This document shows, piece after piece, positions 52,761 to 61,727 of a DNA stretch of 64,000 bases. Position numbers and translations under genes: made by a program. The notes beneath the pieces were generated by a model that was not told where the DNA came from, made no database searches, and worked only from the letters and a program-made list of their open reading frames with translations. The stretch comes from Paenibacillus sp. XY044 (GTDB taxonomy: Bacteria > Bacillota > Bacilli > Paenibacillales > Paenibacillaceae): NCBI RefSeq assembly GCF_002257645.1, contig NZ_NQMO01000010.1, positions 62,001-126,000 on the forward strand, read 5' to 3'. Positions within the stretch are counted from its first letter, which is position 1, and the number at the start of each line of letters is the position of its first letter.

Positions 52761-52977
52761 CTATTCATACCATTGCTCACGTACATATACCCATTTCACC
52801 CACAGCAAATTTAGGTCTCCATCGGGAAGTACGGCGGCAGCAGCAATCTCCCGCACCCATAACAAATACAGGGCTAACGGATATGTAATAATGAATGATC
52901 CGGCCGCCTGTATTTCAAGACGCCCGGATCTTAGTTCTAAAATGGCCTGTTTGAGATCAATATCATTGCTGTGTCCT
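52761..52977 (-). pseudogene. Frameshifted C-terminal part of the GT2 gene
   Basis: After the GT2 stop, a second frame offset by one base continues with ordinary coding content (DIDLKQAILELRSGRLEIQ, then LLWVREIAAAAVLPDGDLN) for about 70 codons to TAG at 52761. The two frames overlap by 86 bases. Joining them would give a GT2 of about 305 residues, a usual size. I read this as a one-base indel, either real or a sequencing error. Confidence 0.62.
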
Positions 52978-53667
52978 TTGCTCCGGATACCGGCGATAGT
53001 AATACAAGATTTCAGGCAGGTTCTCAACCGAATAGCCTTGAAGCACATAACGCGTAATGAAATACATGTCTTCGCTAACCGTCTCCAATCCTCTCGGATA
53101 ACGCTCCAACCCGCCGAGAAGATCGAACAATGAGCCCCGCATCATCAGCGTCCCATGGCATACACAATGCCCGCCAGACATATATATGCCGGCAATGTTC
53201 TCATAGCCATACTTTACAAAATCGAGGACGTACTGCTTGTCAAAATTCCCGTCCTCGAACCAAGCTAATGCTGTACCGCAAAGGCAGAAATTTGTATTCC
53301 CCTGCAGAAATCTGACCTGCTTCTCGATCCGCTCCGGATGCGAGATGTCATCTGCCGCCTGTGTTGCGATGAACTCGCCTCTAGCTAAGAAATAGCCTGT
53401 GGTAAACGCACCGGAAAAGCCAACATTATAGGGCAACGGATGATAGACAAATCTGTTTTCTCTTATTACGGGATGATTTCTATGCTTCTTCACCCATTTT
53501 TGAATGACTCGATCTGTATCATCTGTAGAACCGTCATTTACGACAATGATTTCAATATGAGGATAGGTTTGATGAATAAGGCTATCTAGCGTTTCCTCGA
53601 TATGTCGAGAAGCATTATAGGCACCAATTACAATACTGGCCAAATTAGGCGTTCTTTGGAATCTCAC
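52963..53667 (-). CDS. GT2 glycosyltransferase, probably truncated by frameshift
   Basis: Family 2 transferase; 234 residues remain in frame. ASIVIGAYNASRHIEETL, VVNDGSTDDT, QAADDISHPERIEKQ (metal site) and LETVSEDMYFITRYVLQG are intact, so the catalytic core is complete. The frame ends abruptly after LYYYRRYPEQRTQQ, and a coding-like tail continues in the next frame. Activity may survive without the tail. It lies in the minus-strand sugar operon 12 bases after the aminotransferase gene. Confidence 0.78.
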   Translation of the reverse strand: MRFQRTPNLASIVIGAYNASRHIEETLDSLIHQTYPHIEIIVVNDGSTDDTDRVIQKWVKKHRNHPVIRENRFVYHPLPYNVGFSGAFTTGYFLARGEFIATQAADDISHPERIEKQVRFLQGNTNFCLCGTALAWFEDGNFDKQYVLDFVKYGYENIAGIYMSGGHCVCHGTLMMRGSLFDLLGGLERYPRGLETVSEDMYFITRYVLQGYSVENLPEILYYYRRYPEQRTQQ

Positions 53668-53679
53668 GTATTGACCTCC

Positions 53680-54798
53680 TTATTTACTGTGGCTGTAAGC
53701 CGCAAGCTTATTAATGATATATTGCTGCTGATCATCGGTAAGAAAGGGATGCACGGGAAGTGCGAGCGCATGCTCAGCTACCTTTTCGGTAACTGGAAAG
53801 TCTCCCGCCTTATAACCTAATGAGGAGAAGGCTTGCTGTAAATGAAGCGGACATGGATAATATCGGGCAGTAGTGACTCCATGCTGATCCATGTGGAGTA
53901 ATAGTTTGTCTGGATCCGGGACCTGTATGACATATAAATGATAAACATGGCTGCAAGCTGAATCGCAATACGGTAGGATGAGATCGTTCAGATGTGCGAG
54001 TTGATTCGTGTAACGCTCAGCCAGTTCTTGGCGGCGTTTAGTCCATGCGCTTAGTTTTTGCATTTTGATTCTCAGCATTAAGGCCTGAATTTCGTCTAGC
54101 CGGCTGTTAAGTCCCACGGCCTCGTGAAAATATTTAAGCTTCCCCATCCCATGGAAAGCGAGGACACGGATTCGATCTGCCATTTCGCCATCATTACTTG
54201 TAACCATGCCTCCATCGCCGAAGCCACCGAGATTTTTAGTCGGATAAAATGAGAGGCAAGCCGCATGGCCTAAGCTGCCTACCTGTTTGCCTTTATACTC
54301 TGCACCTATAGCCTGACATGCATCTTCAATAATAATCAATGAATAACGGTGTGCCAGATCGGCAAACGCGTCCATATCTGCGGATTGGCCGAAAAGGTGC
54401 ACAGGGATGATCGCCTTGGTACGTGCCGTTATTTTTGCTTCCGTGTGGGCTGGTGAAAGGTTATACGTTCGTTCATCGATGTCGGCAAAAACAGGTGTCG
54501 CTCCTACGCGTACAATGGCTTCGGCCGTAGCAAAGAATGTAAAGGGGGAAGTTATCACCTCGTCTCCAGGTCCGATCCCGTTTGCCAATAAGGTGAGGAT
54601 GAGAGAGTCGGTTCCATTTGCCGTCGATACAGCATGCTTAGCTTGAGTAAGCAGCGCCATCTCAGCTTCGAACCGCTTCACCTCAGGTCCCGCGACAAAA
54701 ATACCCTTATCCAGAACCTCGGACAATGCATCGAGAATATGCTCATTTCGTAAGACCCGATATTCTGATTGTGGATCAAATAAAGGAATGGGTTTCAT
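53680..54798 (-). CDS. DegT-family sugar aminotransferase (WbpE/WlbC type)
   Basis: PLP enzyme of 372 residues expected to add an amino group at C3 of UDP-GlcNAc(3-keto)A. ANGTDSL and FTFFATAEA form the phosphate and ring pocket, EDACQAIGAEYKGK holds the Asp, and CLSFYPTKNLGGFGDGG the PLP Lys. Its neighbours are a WbpB-like dehydrogenase and a WbpD-like acetyltransferase, and a WbpA-like enzyme lies upstream, which assigns the pathway. GGAAGGAGAG precedes the ATG at 54798, so the longer open frame is not used. Confidence 0.87.
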   Translation of the reverse strand: MKPIPLFDPQSEYRVLRNEHILDALSEVLDKGIFVAGPEVKRFEAEMALLTQAKHAVSTANGTDSLILTLLANGIGPGDEVITSPFTFFATAEAIVRVGATPVFADIDERTYNLSPAHTEAKITARTKAIIPVHLFGQSADMDAFADLAHRYSLIIIEDACQAIGAEYKGKQVGSLGHAACLSFYPTKNLGGFGDGGMVTSNDGEMADRIRVLAFHGMGKLKYFHEAVGLNSRLDEIQALMLRIKMQKLSAWTKRRQELAERYTNQLAHLNDLILPYCDSACSHVYHLYVIQVPDPDKLLLHMDQHGVTTARYYPCPLHLQQAFSSLGYKAGDFPVTEKVAEHALALPVHPFLTDDQQQYIINKLAAYSHSK

Positions 54799-54820
54799 GG
54801 GTAGAGACTCTCCTTCCAAG

Positions 54821-55531
54821 TCACTTAGCCGCCACGCCTTTGACTGTCTTTCCGTCCGTGACGTCCTTGGTAACGACTGCCCCTGCACCGATAATCGCAT
54901 TTTCCCCGATAACGATACCTGGCAGCAGCGTTGCGTTATTGCCGATTCTGGCCCCTTTCTTAATATGTGGCCCTTTCAGAGGGACCTCTGTAGGCTCCAT
55001 GTATTTGTCATTCGAAGTAGAAACTTCCGGACCAATAAAAACGTTGTCTTCGATGATCATGTCCGCGGTAATATAAGCCCCGGTTTGGATGACGCATTGG
55101 TTTCCGATCTTTGTTCGACATTCCACTTTTGCATTGCGGCCTATTACCGACGAATGGCCAATTTTTGTTTGTTCCCTGATACTGGCCAAGTCGCCGACCA
55201 TAACGTCTTCTCCCAGTTGGCTGCCTGCATAAATAACGGTTCCGTTGCCAATGCTTGATCCGCTGCCGATTACTAATCCTTTTTGATCTGTGATATGATG
55301 AATGACTTTGGAATTTTTAAAGGGTTGACAACCGAGGTAGCTGCCGTTACCGATCGTTACTTCATCTCCAATGATTGTGTTTTGAAGTATGACGGTATGA
55401 TGGCCAATTCGGACTTGGTTTCCAATCGTGACTCCCGATTCAATAACGATATGATGGCCGAGTACGACATCTTTTCCGATGGTCGCATTCGTCGAGATCA
55501 CGTTCGTCGAATCCTCATTTCGCTCACTCAT
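54821..55531 (-). CDS. LbH sugar N-acetyltransferase (WbpD/WlbB type)
   Basis: Left-handed beta-helix acetyltransferase of 236 residues, built from hexapeptide repeats (VVLGHHIVIESGVTIGNQVR, then RIGHHTVILQNTIIG). It should acetylate the 3-amino group of UDP-GlcNAc3NA to give UDP-2,3-diacetamido-2,3-dideoxyglucuronate. KYMEPTEVPLKGPHIKKGA is close to WbpD-type enzymes. It overlaps the dehydrogenase gene by four bases and is followed by the aminotransferase gene. Confidence 0.86.
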   Translation of the reverse strand: MSERNEDSTNVISTNATIGKDVVLGHHIVIESGVTIGNQVRIGHHTVILQNTIIGDEVTIGNGSYLGCQPFKNSKVIHHITDQKGLVIGSGSSIGNGTVIYAGSQLGEDVMVGDLASIREQTKIGHSSVIGRNAKVECRTKIGNQCVIQTGAYITADMIIEDNVFIGPEVSTSNDKYMEPTEVPLKGPHIKKGARIGNNATLLPGIVIGENAIIGAGAVVTKDVTDGKTVKGVAAK

Positions 55532-56487
55532 CTGGACTCCTCCGCTTTTAAGATCTTCTTCGTGATTTCTCCTGTAATCTCCATGGCTAGAAGTCCACCT
55601 TCACCAGGTACATTGGGCTGCGTTCCGTTTTTGATGCATGTGATAAAATCAAGTAGCTGCAGCCACAAGGGCTCCTGTATGGGAACGGCAATTTTCTCAA
55701 CGATATTTTGTTGGGTATAATTCATGTTTAACGAGCTTTGATAAAAGCGAGTCGAACGGGTAATAAGCACCTGTTTATCCAATAAATCGGCTTGAATGAA
55801 AGCGGTCTTGGTCACAATTCGAATGGTTCTAATCTTCTCCTCGGTTATATAACTTGCCGTTACCTGTACTATTAGTCCATTGTCCATCTGAATGAGAGCC
55901 GCCGCGTGACGAATCGTTCCCTGATCTGCATACCCAACAGCCTGGACAGCATCGGTCCTTGTATGAAACAGATGGTGCAGAATGTAAATATCGTGAATCA
56001 TCAGGTCATCCACAACATTGACGTTTTGCCACCTGGCTTCGAAAGGACTCATTCGGTGAATGTCTACTGCAACGACATCTTCCTGCTCAATGATTTGCTG
56101 CAGTACCCGAATGACAGGATTATACAGTTCGATATGTCCAACTTGCAGCTTCACACCGGCCTCCGCTGCACGTTTAATTAAATCCTTGCCTTCCTTCATA
56201 TTTTGAGCGAGTGGTTTTTCCATCAGCATATGGACACCTTTGGCTATACAAGCCAGGCCGACTTGGTAATGATGAAAAGTTGGAACTGCAATCGATACCG
56301 CATCGACCTGATCAAGAAGGTCCTCCAAACTTTCGAAGGCCATCGTCTGGAACTTAGCGGAGATATGCTGTGCCCGCTTTTGATCAGCGTCATATATCCC
56401 TATCAGTTCGCAGTAATTTGATAATGCAGTATATACCCGAACGTGATTTTCACCCATTACTCCTGCGCCGATTACACCTACCCGCAT
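55528..56487 (-). CDS. Gfo/Idh/MocA sugar 3-dehydrogenase (WbpB/WlbA type)
   Basis: NAD-dependent oxidoreductase of 319 residues, expected to oxidise UDP-GlcNAcA at C3. GVIGAGVMGENH is the Rossmann loop, MEKPLAQ holds the catalytic Lys and DDLMIHDIY the catalytic His. AGAGGGG lies nine bases before the ATG. It starts inside the sugar operon and overlaps the acetyltransferase gene by four bases, as in wlb/wbp loci. Confidence 0.86.
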   Translation of the reverse strand: MRVGVIGAGVMGENHVRVYTALSNYCELIGIYDADQKRAQHISAKFQTMAFESLEDLLDQVDAVSIAVPTFHHYQVGLACIAKGVHMLMEKPLAQNMKEGKDLIKRAAEAGVKLQVGHIELYNPVIRVLQQIIEQEDVVAVDIHRMSPFEARWQNVNVVDDLMIHDIYILHHLFHTRTDAVQAVGYADQGTIRHAAALIQMDNGLIVQVTASYITEEKIRTIRIVTKTAFIQADLLDKQVLITRSTRFYQSSLNMNYTQQNIVEKIAVPIQEPLWLQLLDFITCIKNGTQPNVPGEGGLLAMEITGEITKKILKAEESR

Positions 56488-56490
56488 GAT

Positions 56491-57492
56491 TTATACCCCT
56501 CTTTCTGCGAACTCACGGCATAAATACATGAAATCATACCACTTCTTGCAAACTGCCTTGGGTGCAAACTGTTTACTATCTTTTAGAGCGAGTTGCGATA
56601 GGTGGTTCCGGTAAGCATCATTGAAAAGAAGATCTTGAAGGGCGGAGGCGTACTTTTCCAAGGCATCAGGGAGCCACCAATAAGGCGGTGATCCCCAGTT
56701 TACGTCAAAGATCAGCCGTTGGTTCGATGCGATATGATAGATGCCTCCCATTGCGGCTGCGATAATCGGAACACCACAAGACATGGCTTCCAAAATTTGG
56801 TTGGGGCAATTTTCACTCTTACTGCCACAAATCATGATATGCCAGCTGCCTACAATTTCCGCCATCTGATTATGTGGTACATTTGTTCGGATAAAAAGAT
56901 TCGGGGGATGGTCGTTTAACCAGCCTTGCTGATTACTAGGCGGGGCGGACATGATCATTTCGAACCGAATGTGCGGGAACCTTCGTGCGAGAAACGGCAT
57001 AACTTCAGGCCCCTTCAACAGACCATTCAAATCATGACCAACCCATCCGACCACAATCTCTTTGCGTTTCTTTCTGGGATAAAAGATTTCGCTGTCAACA
57101 ATGTTTGGAATGATATGCATGAGATGAGCAGGGTAATTGTACTCCTGCATATACTGCTTTTGGAACTCCGAATAGACAACCATCGGAACATAGCGCTCGA
57201 TCGGACGGTGTTGGTCGAAGTTAGGTCCGGTGCTCCAATACTTTCCTTTGTAAACCTGAAAATCCGGTGTGTAGTTCTGAACAAAATGGTTCCACCAGCC
57301 GGGAGTGTATTTATCGATCAGGAACGCGTTATTCGGATAGATGGGCGCTTGCCCCGGATTGGGAGCAAAAGCAATCCGTAAATCCGGCGGACAAAAACGA
57401 GGCAGCCATTTGGCCCGCATATTGGCCTCCGCATAAGGACCTGACATTGATTGTGCTTGAAAATAATCCATAATAAATTTAAATTGAAACAT
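56491..57492 (-). CDS. GT4-like glycosyltransferase
   Basis: Transferase of 333 residues. Residues 1-140 are an acceptor domain (LPRFCPPDLRIAFAPNPGQ region); the donor domain has VVGWVGHDLNGLLKGPEVM and CPNQILEAMSCGVPIIAAAM with the expected Glu residues. The start at 57492 has GGAGGG eight bases upstream. It sits between a sugar epimerase gene and the WbpB-like gene. No basic tail or YxxG segment is seen. Acceptor unknown. Confidence 0.82.
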   Translation of the reverse strand: MFQFKFIMDYFQAQSMSGPYAEANMRAKWLPRFCPPDLRIAFAPNPGQAPIYPNNAFLIDKYTPGWWNHFVQNYTPDFQVYKGKYWSTGPNFDQHRPIERYVPMVVYSEFQKQYMQEYNYPAHLMHIIPNIVDSEIFYPRKKRKEIVVGWVGHDLNGLLKGPEVMPFLARRFPHIRFEMIMSAPPSNQQGWLNDHPPNLFIRTNVPHNQMAEIVGSWHIMICGSKSENCPNQILEAMSCGVPIIAAAMGGIYHIASNQRLIFDVNWGSPPYWWLPDALEKYASALQDLLFNDAYRNHLSQLALKDSKQFAPKAVCKKWYDFMYLCREFAERGV

Positions 57493-57512
57493 TAATGCAT
57501 CCCTCCTGCCCT

Positions 57513-58487
57513 TCATCGGTGTACTCCGAGCTCCCGCCGATACCATTTGATCGTCCGGTCTAACCCGAGATCAATACCGACTTGTGGATCATATCCCAGG
57601 ATCGCTTTGGATCGAGTTAAATCCGGTTTACGGGCTGGCATGTCCTCATACCCAGGTCCATATGCCTCCTCGTAAGGCTTAATCATAATCTCCGACGAGG
57701 ACCCGGTCATCCGAATCACGCGCTCGGCTAACTGCATGATCGTAATCGATTGTTCGGAACCAATATTGAAAACGAGGCCATCGGCTTTAGAGCTTAATGC
57801 CTGCACTGTTCCCCGCACCGTATCGTCAATAAACGTAAAGCATCGGGATTGTGATCCATTCCCATAGACCTCCAGCGGCCTGCCTTCCAAAGCCGCCATA
57901 ATAAAACGAGGCACGACCATGCCATATTGAGAATTCGTTTGACCCGGGCCATAGGCATTAAAATAACGCAGAATCGTAACCGGAAGGCCTTTCTGAGAAT
58001 AGCCTAAGCACATGTGCTCGTCTAACGATTTAGCAGTCGCATAACACCAGCGATGAATGGATGATGATCCATAAACACGGTCCGAATCTTCACGAAACGG
58101 CAGATCACGATTTTTACCGTATACTTCTGAGGTTGAGGCAAAGATGACCTTTCTCCCCATTTCATAAGCGAGTTCCAGTACGTTTCTTGTACCGTCAATG
58201 TTGCCTTCTATGACTTTCAGCGGATGTTCCACCGTGTTCTTCACGCCAAGTACTGCGGATAAGTGAAAAACAACTTCTGTCTGTTGAATCAGTGTTTTCA
58301 TCAGTTCGCGGTCCAAGACGGTTCCCTGAATAAAGCGATGATTTGGGTGATGCAAAACCTCGTTAAGAAATTGAAGAGAGCCGGTAGATAGATTATCAAG
58401 TGACCACACCCTGTGATTCATGGACAACAGTTTCTTCACCAGGTTGGATCCAATGAACCCCGCGCCGCCTGTAACTAAAATATCCAT
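57513..58487 (-). CDS. NAD-dependent nucleotide-sugar epimerase/decarboxylase-like
   Basis: Extended SDR of 324 residues. TGGAGFIGSNLVKKLL binds NAD, STSEVYGKN and WCYATAK hold the catalytic Ser/Thr and Tyr-x-x-x-Lys, and RKPDLTRSKAILGYDP resembles the C-terminus of UDP-glucuronate decarboxylases and UDP-glucose 4-epimerases. I start at the ATG with AAGGGG eight bases upstream; a GTG nine bases earlier is also open. The exact product cannot be decided. Confidence 0.83.
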   Translation of the reverse strand: MDILVTGGAGFIGSNLVKKLLSMNHRVWSLDNLSTGSLQFLNEVLHHPNHRFIQGTVLDRELMKTLIQQTEVVFHLSAVLGVKNTVEHPLKVIEGNIDGTRNVLELAYEMGRKVIFASTSEVYGKNRDLPFREDSDRVYGSSSIHRWCYATAKSLDEHMCLGYSQKGLPVTILRYFNAYGPGQTNSQYGMVVPRFIMAALEGRPLEVYGNGSQSRCFTFIDDTVRGTVQALSSKADGLVFNIGSEQSITIMQLAERVIRMTGSSSEIMIKPYEEAYGPGYEDMPARKPDLTRSKAILGYDPQVGIDLGLDRTIKWYRRELGVHR

Positions 58488-58945
58488 AAGGTACACCCCT
58501 TGTGATCAAGATCCCTTCCTTGAATGCAGAATGAATTGCGAAGATCTGAGCAGGCCACCTCATAACAAGGAGAATGATAGAAGATCTGGGCCTATGGTAC
58601 GTTGGCATCGTACTTTGTTGAATGAACGGAAGGTTGAAATCATGTTTTTATGGTTTGCCGTTTGACATATCTTACGGCCACTCGTGTAAGAAGTACTGGT
58701 CAACAATCTAAATTACCGAGAAATGGTAAAGCACCAAGGTGTCACGAAAAGCGAGAGAAGAAAACCACGCAATGAACTGAGCGTAGGCGATCTTTTATAT
58801 CTCAGAATGGGGAAGGGGTTAGACTCGCTTCAAGACAAGTTAGGAAATCTGAAATGGGGAGGGGAAAGTGGGATCTAGGGGCGCTGGACCAAATAAGGCG
58901 ATTTGTATGCTGCGTTATCCAAAGTTTTCACCATAAGTCCTCTTC
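58488..58945. other. 458-base gap in the minus-strand sugar operon
   Basis: No gene or RNA is recognisable. It is A/T-rich and has no open frame with a ribosome-binding site. CATATCTTA (58662-58670) matches a sigma-K -10 on the plus strand but has no gene after it. It may hold a promoter for the downstream minus-strand genes, or decayed coding sequence. Confidence 0.3.
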
Positions 58946-60223
58946 TTAGAGTAAAATGATATTTTTGCGATCCTTTATATCTCTGGTGGCGTTACGTGTA
59001 TCGACTACGATAGGGGTATGCGCCACTAAGGTCTCATAAGGAATATTGGAATGATCCGTTAAAATTAACGTGCAATCAAAGTGTTTCATATTTCGTGCTG
59101 TAAGCTCAATTGAATGAAGTTTGGTTTCGGCAACTTCCAATTCATCTACATAAGGATCAAAATATTCTACTTGGGCTCCAGACTGTAATAGCTGCTCTAT
59201 GATATGAATGGCAACAGACTCTCGAATATCATTCACATCTTTTTTATACGTTACGCCGATAACAAGGATATGACTCCCAGGAAGCTCTTTTGGAAGCAGC
59301 GCCTTTGTAACCCGTTCTACAATATATCCAGGCATATCCTTGTTTACCTGATGGCTAAGCTCAATGAAAGGCAAATCGTTGTCGTGTTCCCTTGCCTTCC
59401 ATAATAAATACAGGGGATCGACGGGGATGCAGTGTCCACCCACCCCTGGACCAGGGTAATACTTCGTAAACCCGTAAGGTTTAGTTCCGGCAGCCTCAAT
59501 GGCCTCCCAAAGGCTAATATCCAGTTTCTCGCACAATTTCAGTAAACTGTTCATAAACGAGATGTTTACGTAACGCTGACAGTTTTCCAAAATTTTTGTC
59601 ATTTCAGCAACCCTTGGCGAGGATACCACAACGACTTGATCAAATACTGCTCCATATACTTGTTTGGCGAAAGTTGTACATGATGGGGTGACGCCCCCAA
59701 CAACCTTAGGGATTTTCTCCAACTCCCATTTGGATCCCGGGTCAATTCGTTCTGGCGAATAAGCGAGTGAAATATCTCTCCCTACGAGAAATCCGGTTGA
59801 CTCTAGAATAGGTTTAATTCGCTCTTCACTCGTTCCTGGAAAAGTGGAGCTTTCGAGCACGACGAGCTGGCCTCTCCGGAAATACGGAAGCGAGCTTTGC
59901 AATGCCCCGATGATATACTTCAAATCAGGCTGATCGTCATCACCAAGCGGTGTTGGAACGCAAATAATGATCACATCAACTTTCTCGATCACATCAAACG
60001 AACTGCCGATATGAAATCTATTTTTACTGAACAGTTCTCGAATGTCGCCTTTCTCATAATCAGAAAGATAGGGTTGACGTTTGTGTAACATATTAATCTT
60101 TCGTTCATCTACATCGATGCCGTATACAATGTGTCCCTTCTCAAGAAATAGCCGGGCCAATGGTAATCCGACATACCCCAGCCCGATAACGCCGATTTTA
60201 TACTTCGGAATATCCTCCATCAT
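58946..60223 (-). CDS. UDP-GlcNAc 6-dehydrogenase (WbpA/TviB type)
   Basis: NAD-dependent enzyme of 425 residues that oxidises UDP-GlcNAc to UDP-GlcNAcA, the first step to diacetamido-uronates. GVIGLGYVGLPLA binds NAD; CVPTPLG, STFPGTS and AYSPERIDPG follow; the catalytic Cys is in PGPGVGGHCIPVDP; and VTYKKDVNDIRESVA marks the C-terminal domain. This pattern fits the UDP-GlcNAc/UDP-ManNAc dehydrogenases rather than UDP-glucose dehydrogenase. GGGAG lies nine bases before the first ATG; a second follows at once. Confidence 0.88.
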   Translation of the reverse strand: MMEDIPKYKIGVIGLGYVGLPLARLFLEKGHIVYGIDVDERKINMLHKRQPYLSDYEKGDIRELFSKNRFHIGSSFDVIEKVDVIIICVPTPLGDDDQPDLKYIIGALQSSLPYFRRGQLVVLESSTFPGTSEERIKPILESTGFLVGRDISLAYSPERIDPGSKWELEKIPKVVGGVTPSCTTFAKQVYGAVFDQVVVVSSPRVAEMTKILENCQRYVNISFMNSLLKLCEKLDISLWEAIEAAGTKPYGFTKYYPGPGVGGHCIPVDPLYLLWKAREHDNDLPFIELSHQVNKDMPGYIVERVTKALLPKELPGSHILVIGVTYKKDVNDIRESVAIHIIEQLLQSGAQVEYFDPYVDELEVAETKLHSIELTARNMKHFDCTLILTDHSNIPYETLVAHTPIVVDTRNATRDIKDRKNIILL

Positions 60224-60613
60224 TCTTCCAACTCCCTTTGATCGATCTCATAGCATAGTACGCGAAATAACTAAAACTGCGTTAGTTGATTGTCCAAATT
60301 AGCAAAAATAGTGGAGTATCACGAATTTTCATAGATTCCGGGACAAATGATTTGCGGTATAAGGAAGGCGCACATGATGCCACAAGGGCAGCGAAACCCG
60401 GGTTTAACTGGATCTAACCGCTCGGCCTGTGTCCGTTCAGGTCCGGATTTTTCGGTAGGGAGAGACATGCTTGGCGAGTAGGAAGGTGACGGGAATGGCT
60501 ATTAAACTAAACGTATGTAACGCTAGATCGATACGAGTAGGTAGACATGTGTCCAAAACCCGCTTTTGGCCATTTAACGAGGGATTTAGTTAAAAAATAG
60601 ATCAGGTAAGTAA
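60224..60613. other. Non-coding gap upstream of the WbpA-like gene
   Basis: About 390 bases without a supportable gene. Possible promoter elements toward the minus strand (TTGGAC at about 60293) lack a good -10. Nothing else recognised. Confidence 0.3.
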
Positions 60614-60642
60614 AACATCCGCCCAATGGGACGGATGTTTTT
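60614..60642 (-). terminator. Terminator downstream of the GalE-like gene
   Basis: AACATCCG and CGGATGTT frame a ten-base loop, with T runs on both strands. It lies 133 bases past the end of the minus-strand epimerase gene. Confidence 0.8.
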
Positions 60643-60774
60643 GAAAGGGGATCAGCGGAGAGTTCTTAAGATATTGCTCTAGTTCTAGGTGTTTTTCTCT
60701 GAAGGACCAAGAACCGACTGACAATGAACGGTTCCCTTCGCTCGTTTGTCCAATGATTCGGCTCGAAAATTCAG

Positions 60775-61695
60775 CTACAAGTTATCGGCAAAGCTTCGAT
60801 ACGTCTCTTGAAGCCCCTGTTCCAGCGAATAGACGGGTTTCCAAAGCAGCTTTCGATTAATCTCTTGATTCGATAAGCAGCTGTCGCGGATGTCTCCCGG
60901 CTTGTCGGGTCCGTGCTGCACTTTAATTTCCCGGGAATGGAACTTGCGGAGAAACGACACCAAATCGTTAATCGTAGCTGCTTTTCCGGTACTGACATGC
61001 AGCGTCAAATCCTCCGGATGGCTGCTTGCCGCGATCAGTGCTTCGACAACATCCTTGACATAAATAAAGTCCCGCGTCTGATTTCCGTCGCCGTTGACAA
61101 CCAGCTGCCGCTCCTGGTGGACCCGGTCCATAAAAATGGCCACGACGCCGCCTTCTCCCTTCGCGGTCTGACCCGGTCCGTACACGTTGGCGAAGCGGAG
61201 AATGGCATGGGACAATCCGAATAAGGACGTGTATAAACGAATGTACTGCTCGCCGGCCAGCTTGGAAAGGCCATAGAAGGAGATCGGAAGCGTGGGATCG
61301 TTTTCCGTCATGATGTCCTTTTGTAGGTTACCGTATACGCCTGATGTGGATGCAAAGATTACCTTGCGGACCTTAGCTTCCCTGCAGGCGTTCAGAATGT
61401 TGAGCGTGCCCCCAATGTTAATGTCCATATCAAGGAAAGGATCCTGTATCGACTGCTGAACATCAGCCTGGGCAGCAAGATGGACTACGGCATTCGGCCG
61501 AATGCCAACAATCGCCTTATAGGCGTCGGAGCTTCGGATATCAAGCGTATGAAGAACCGCCTCCGGCGGAACTTTTTCGGCACTGCCCGTGGACAGATTA
61601 TCGATCACCTGCACCCGCAGCCCAAGGGACGCAAGACGACGGACCAGATGTGAGCCGATAAAACCAGCGCCGCCTGTCACGACAACCGTATTCAT
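60775..61695 (-). CDS. UDP-glucose 4-epimerase-like SDR
   Basis: Extended SDR of 306 residues. TGGAGFIGSHLVRRL binds NAD; ASTSGVYG and FYGLSK hold the catalytic Ser and Tyr-x-x-x-Lys; RFANVYGPGQ and RDFIYVKDVVEA are typical of GalE/WbpP-like hexose or HexNAc 4-epimerases. A perfect AGGAGGT lies six bases before the ATG. A full AC-N17-CATACGATA sigma-K-like promoter lies 33 bases upstream, so it looks like a separate transcription unit of the same mother-cell regulon. Confidence 0.87.
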   Translation of the reverse strand: MNTVVVTGGAGFIGSHLVRRLASLGLRVQVIDNLSTGSAEKVPPEAVLHTLDIRSSDAYKAIVGIRPNAVVHLAAQADVQQSIQDPFLDMDINIGGTLNILNACREAKVRKVIFASTSGVYGNLQKDIMTENDPTLPISFYGLSKLAGEQYIRLYTSLFGLSHAILRFANVYGPGQTAKGEGGVVAIFMDRVHQERQLVVNGDGNQTRDFIYVKDVVEALIAASSHPEDLTLHVSTGKAATINDLVSFLRKFHSREIKVQHGPDKPGDIRDSCLSNQEINRKLLWKPVYSLEQGLQETYRSFADNL

Positions 61696-61727
61696 GCATC
61701 TACCTCCTGTGTGTTTAGGTCATGAAC

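Noticed and set aside
52729..53133. Plus-strand 134-residue open frame
   Set aside because: It lies antisense to the GT2 core and its frameshifted tail, with no ribosome site.
58420..58665. 81-residue plus-strand frame
   Set aside because: Half of it is antisense to the N-terminus of an epimerase gene; no ribosome site.
58662..58670. CATATCTTA sigma-K-like element
   Set aside because: It points to the plus strand, where no gene follows; probably chance, and a reminder of the background frequency of the motif.
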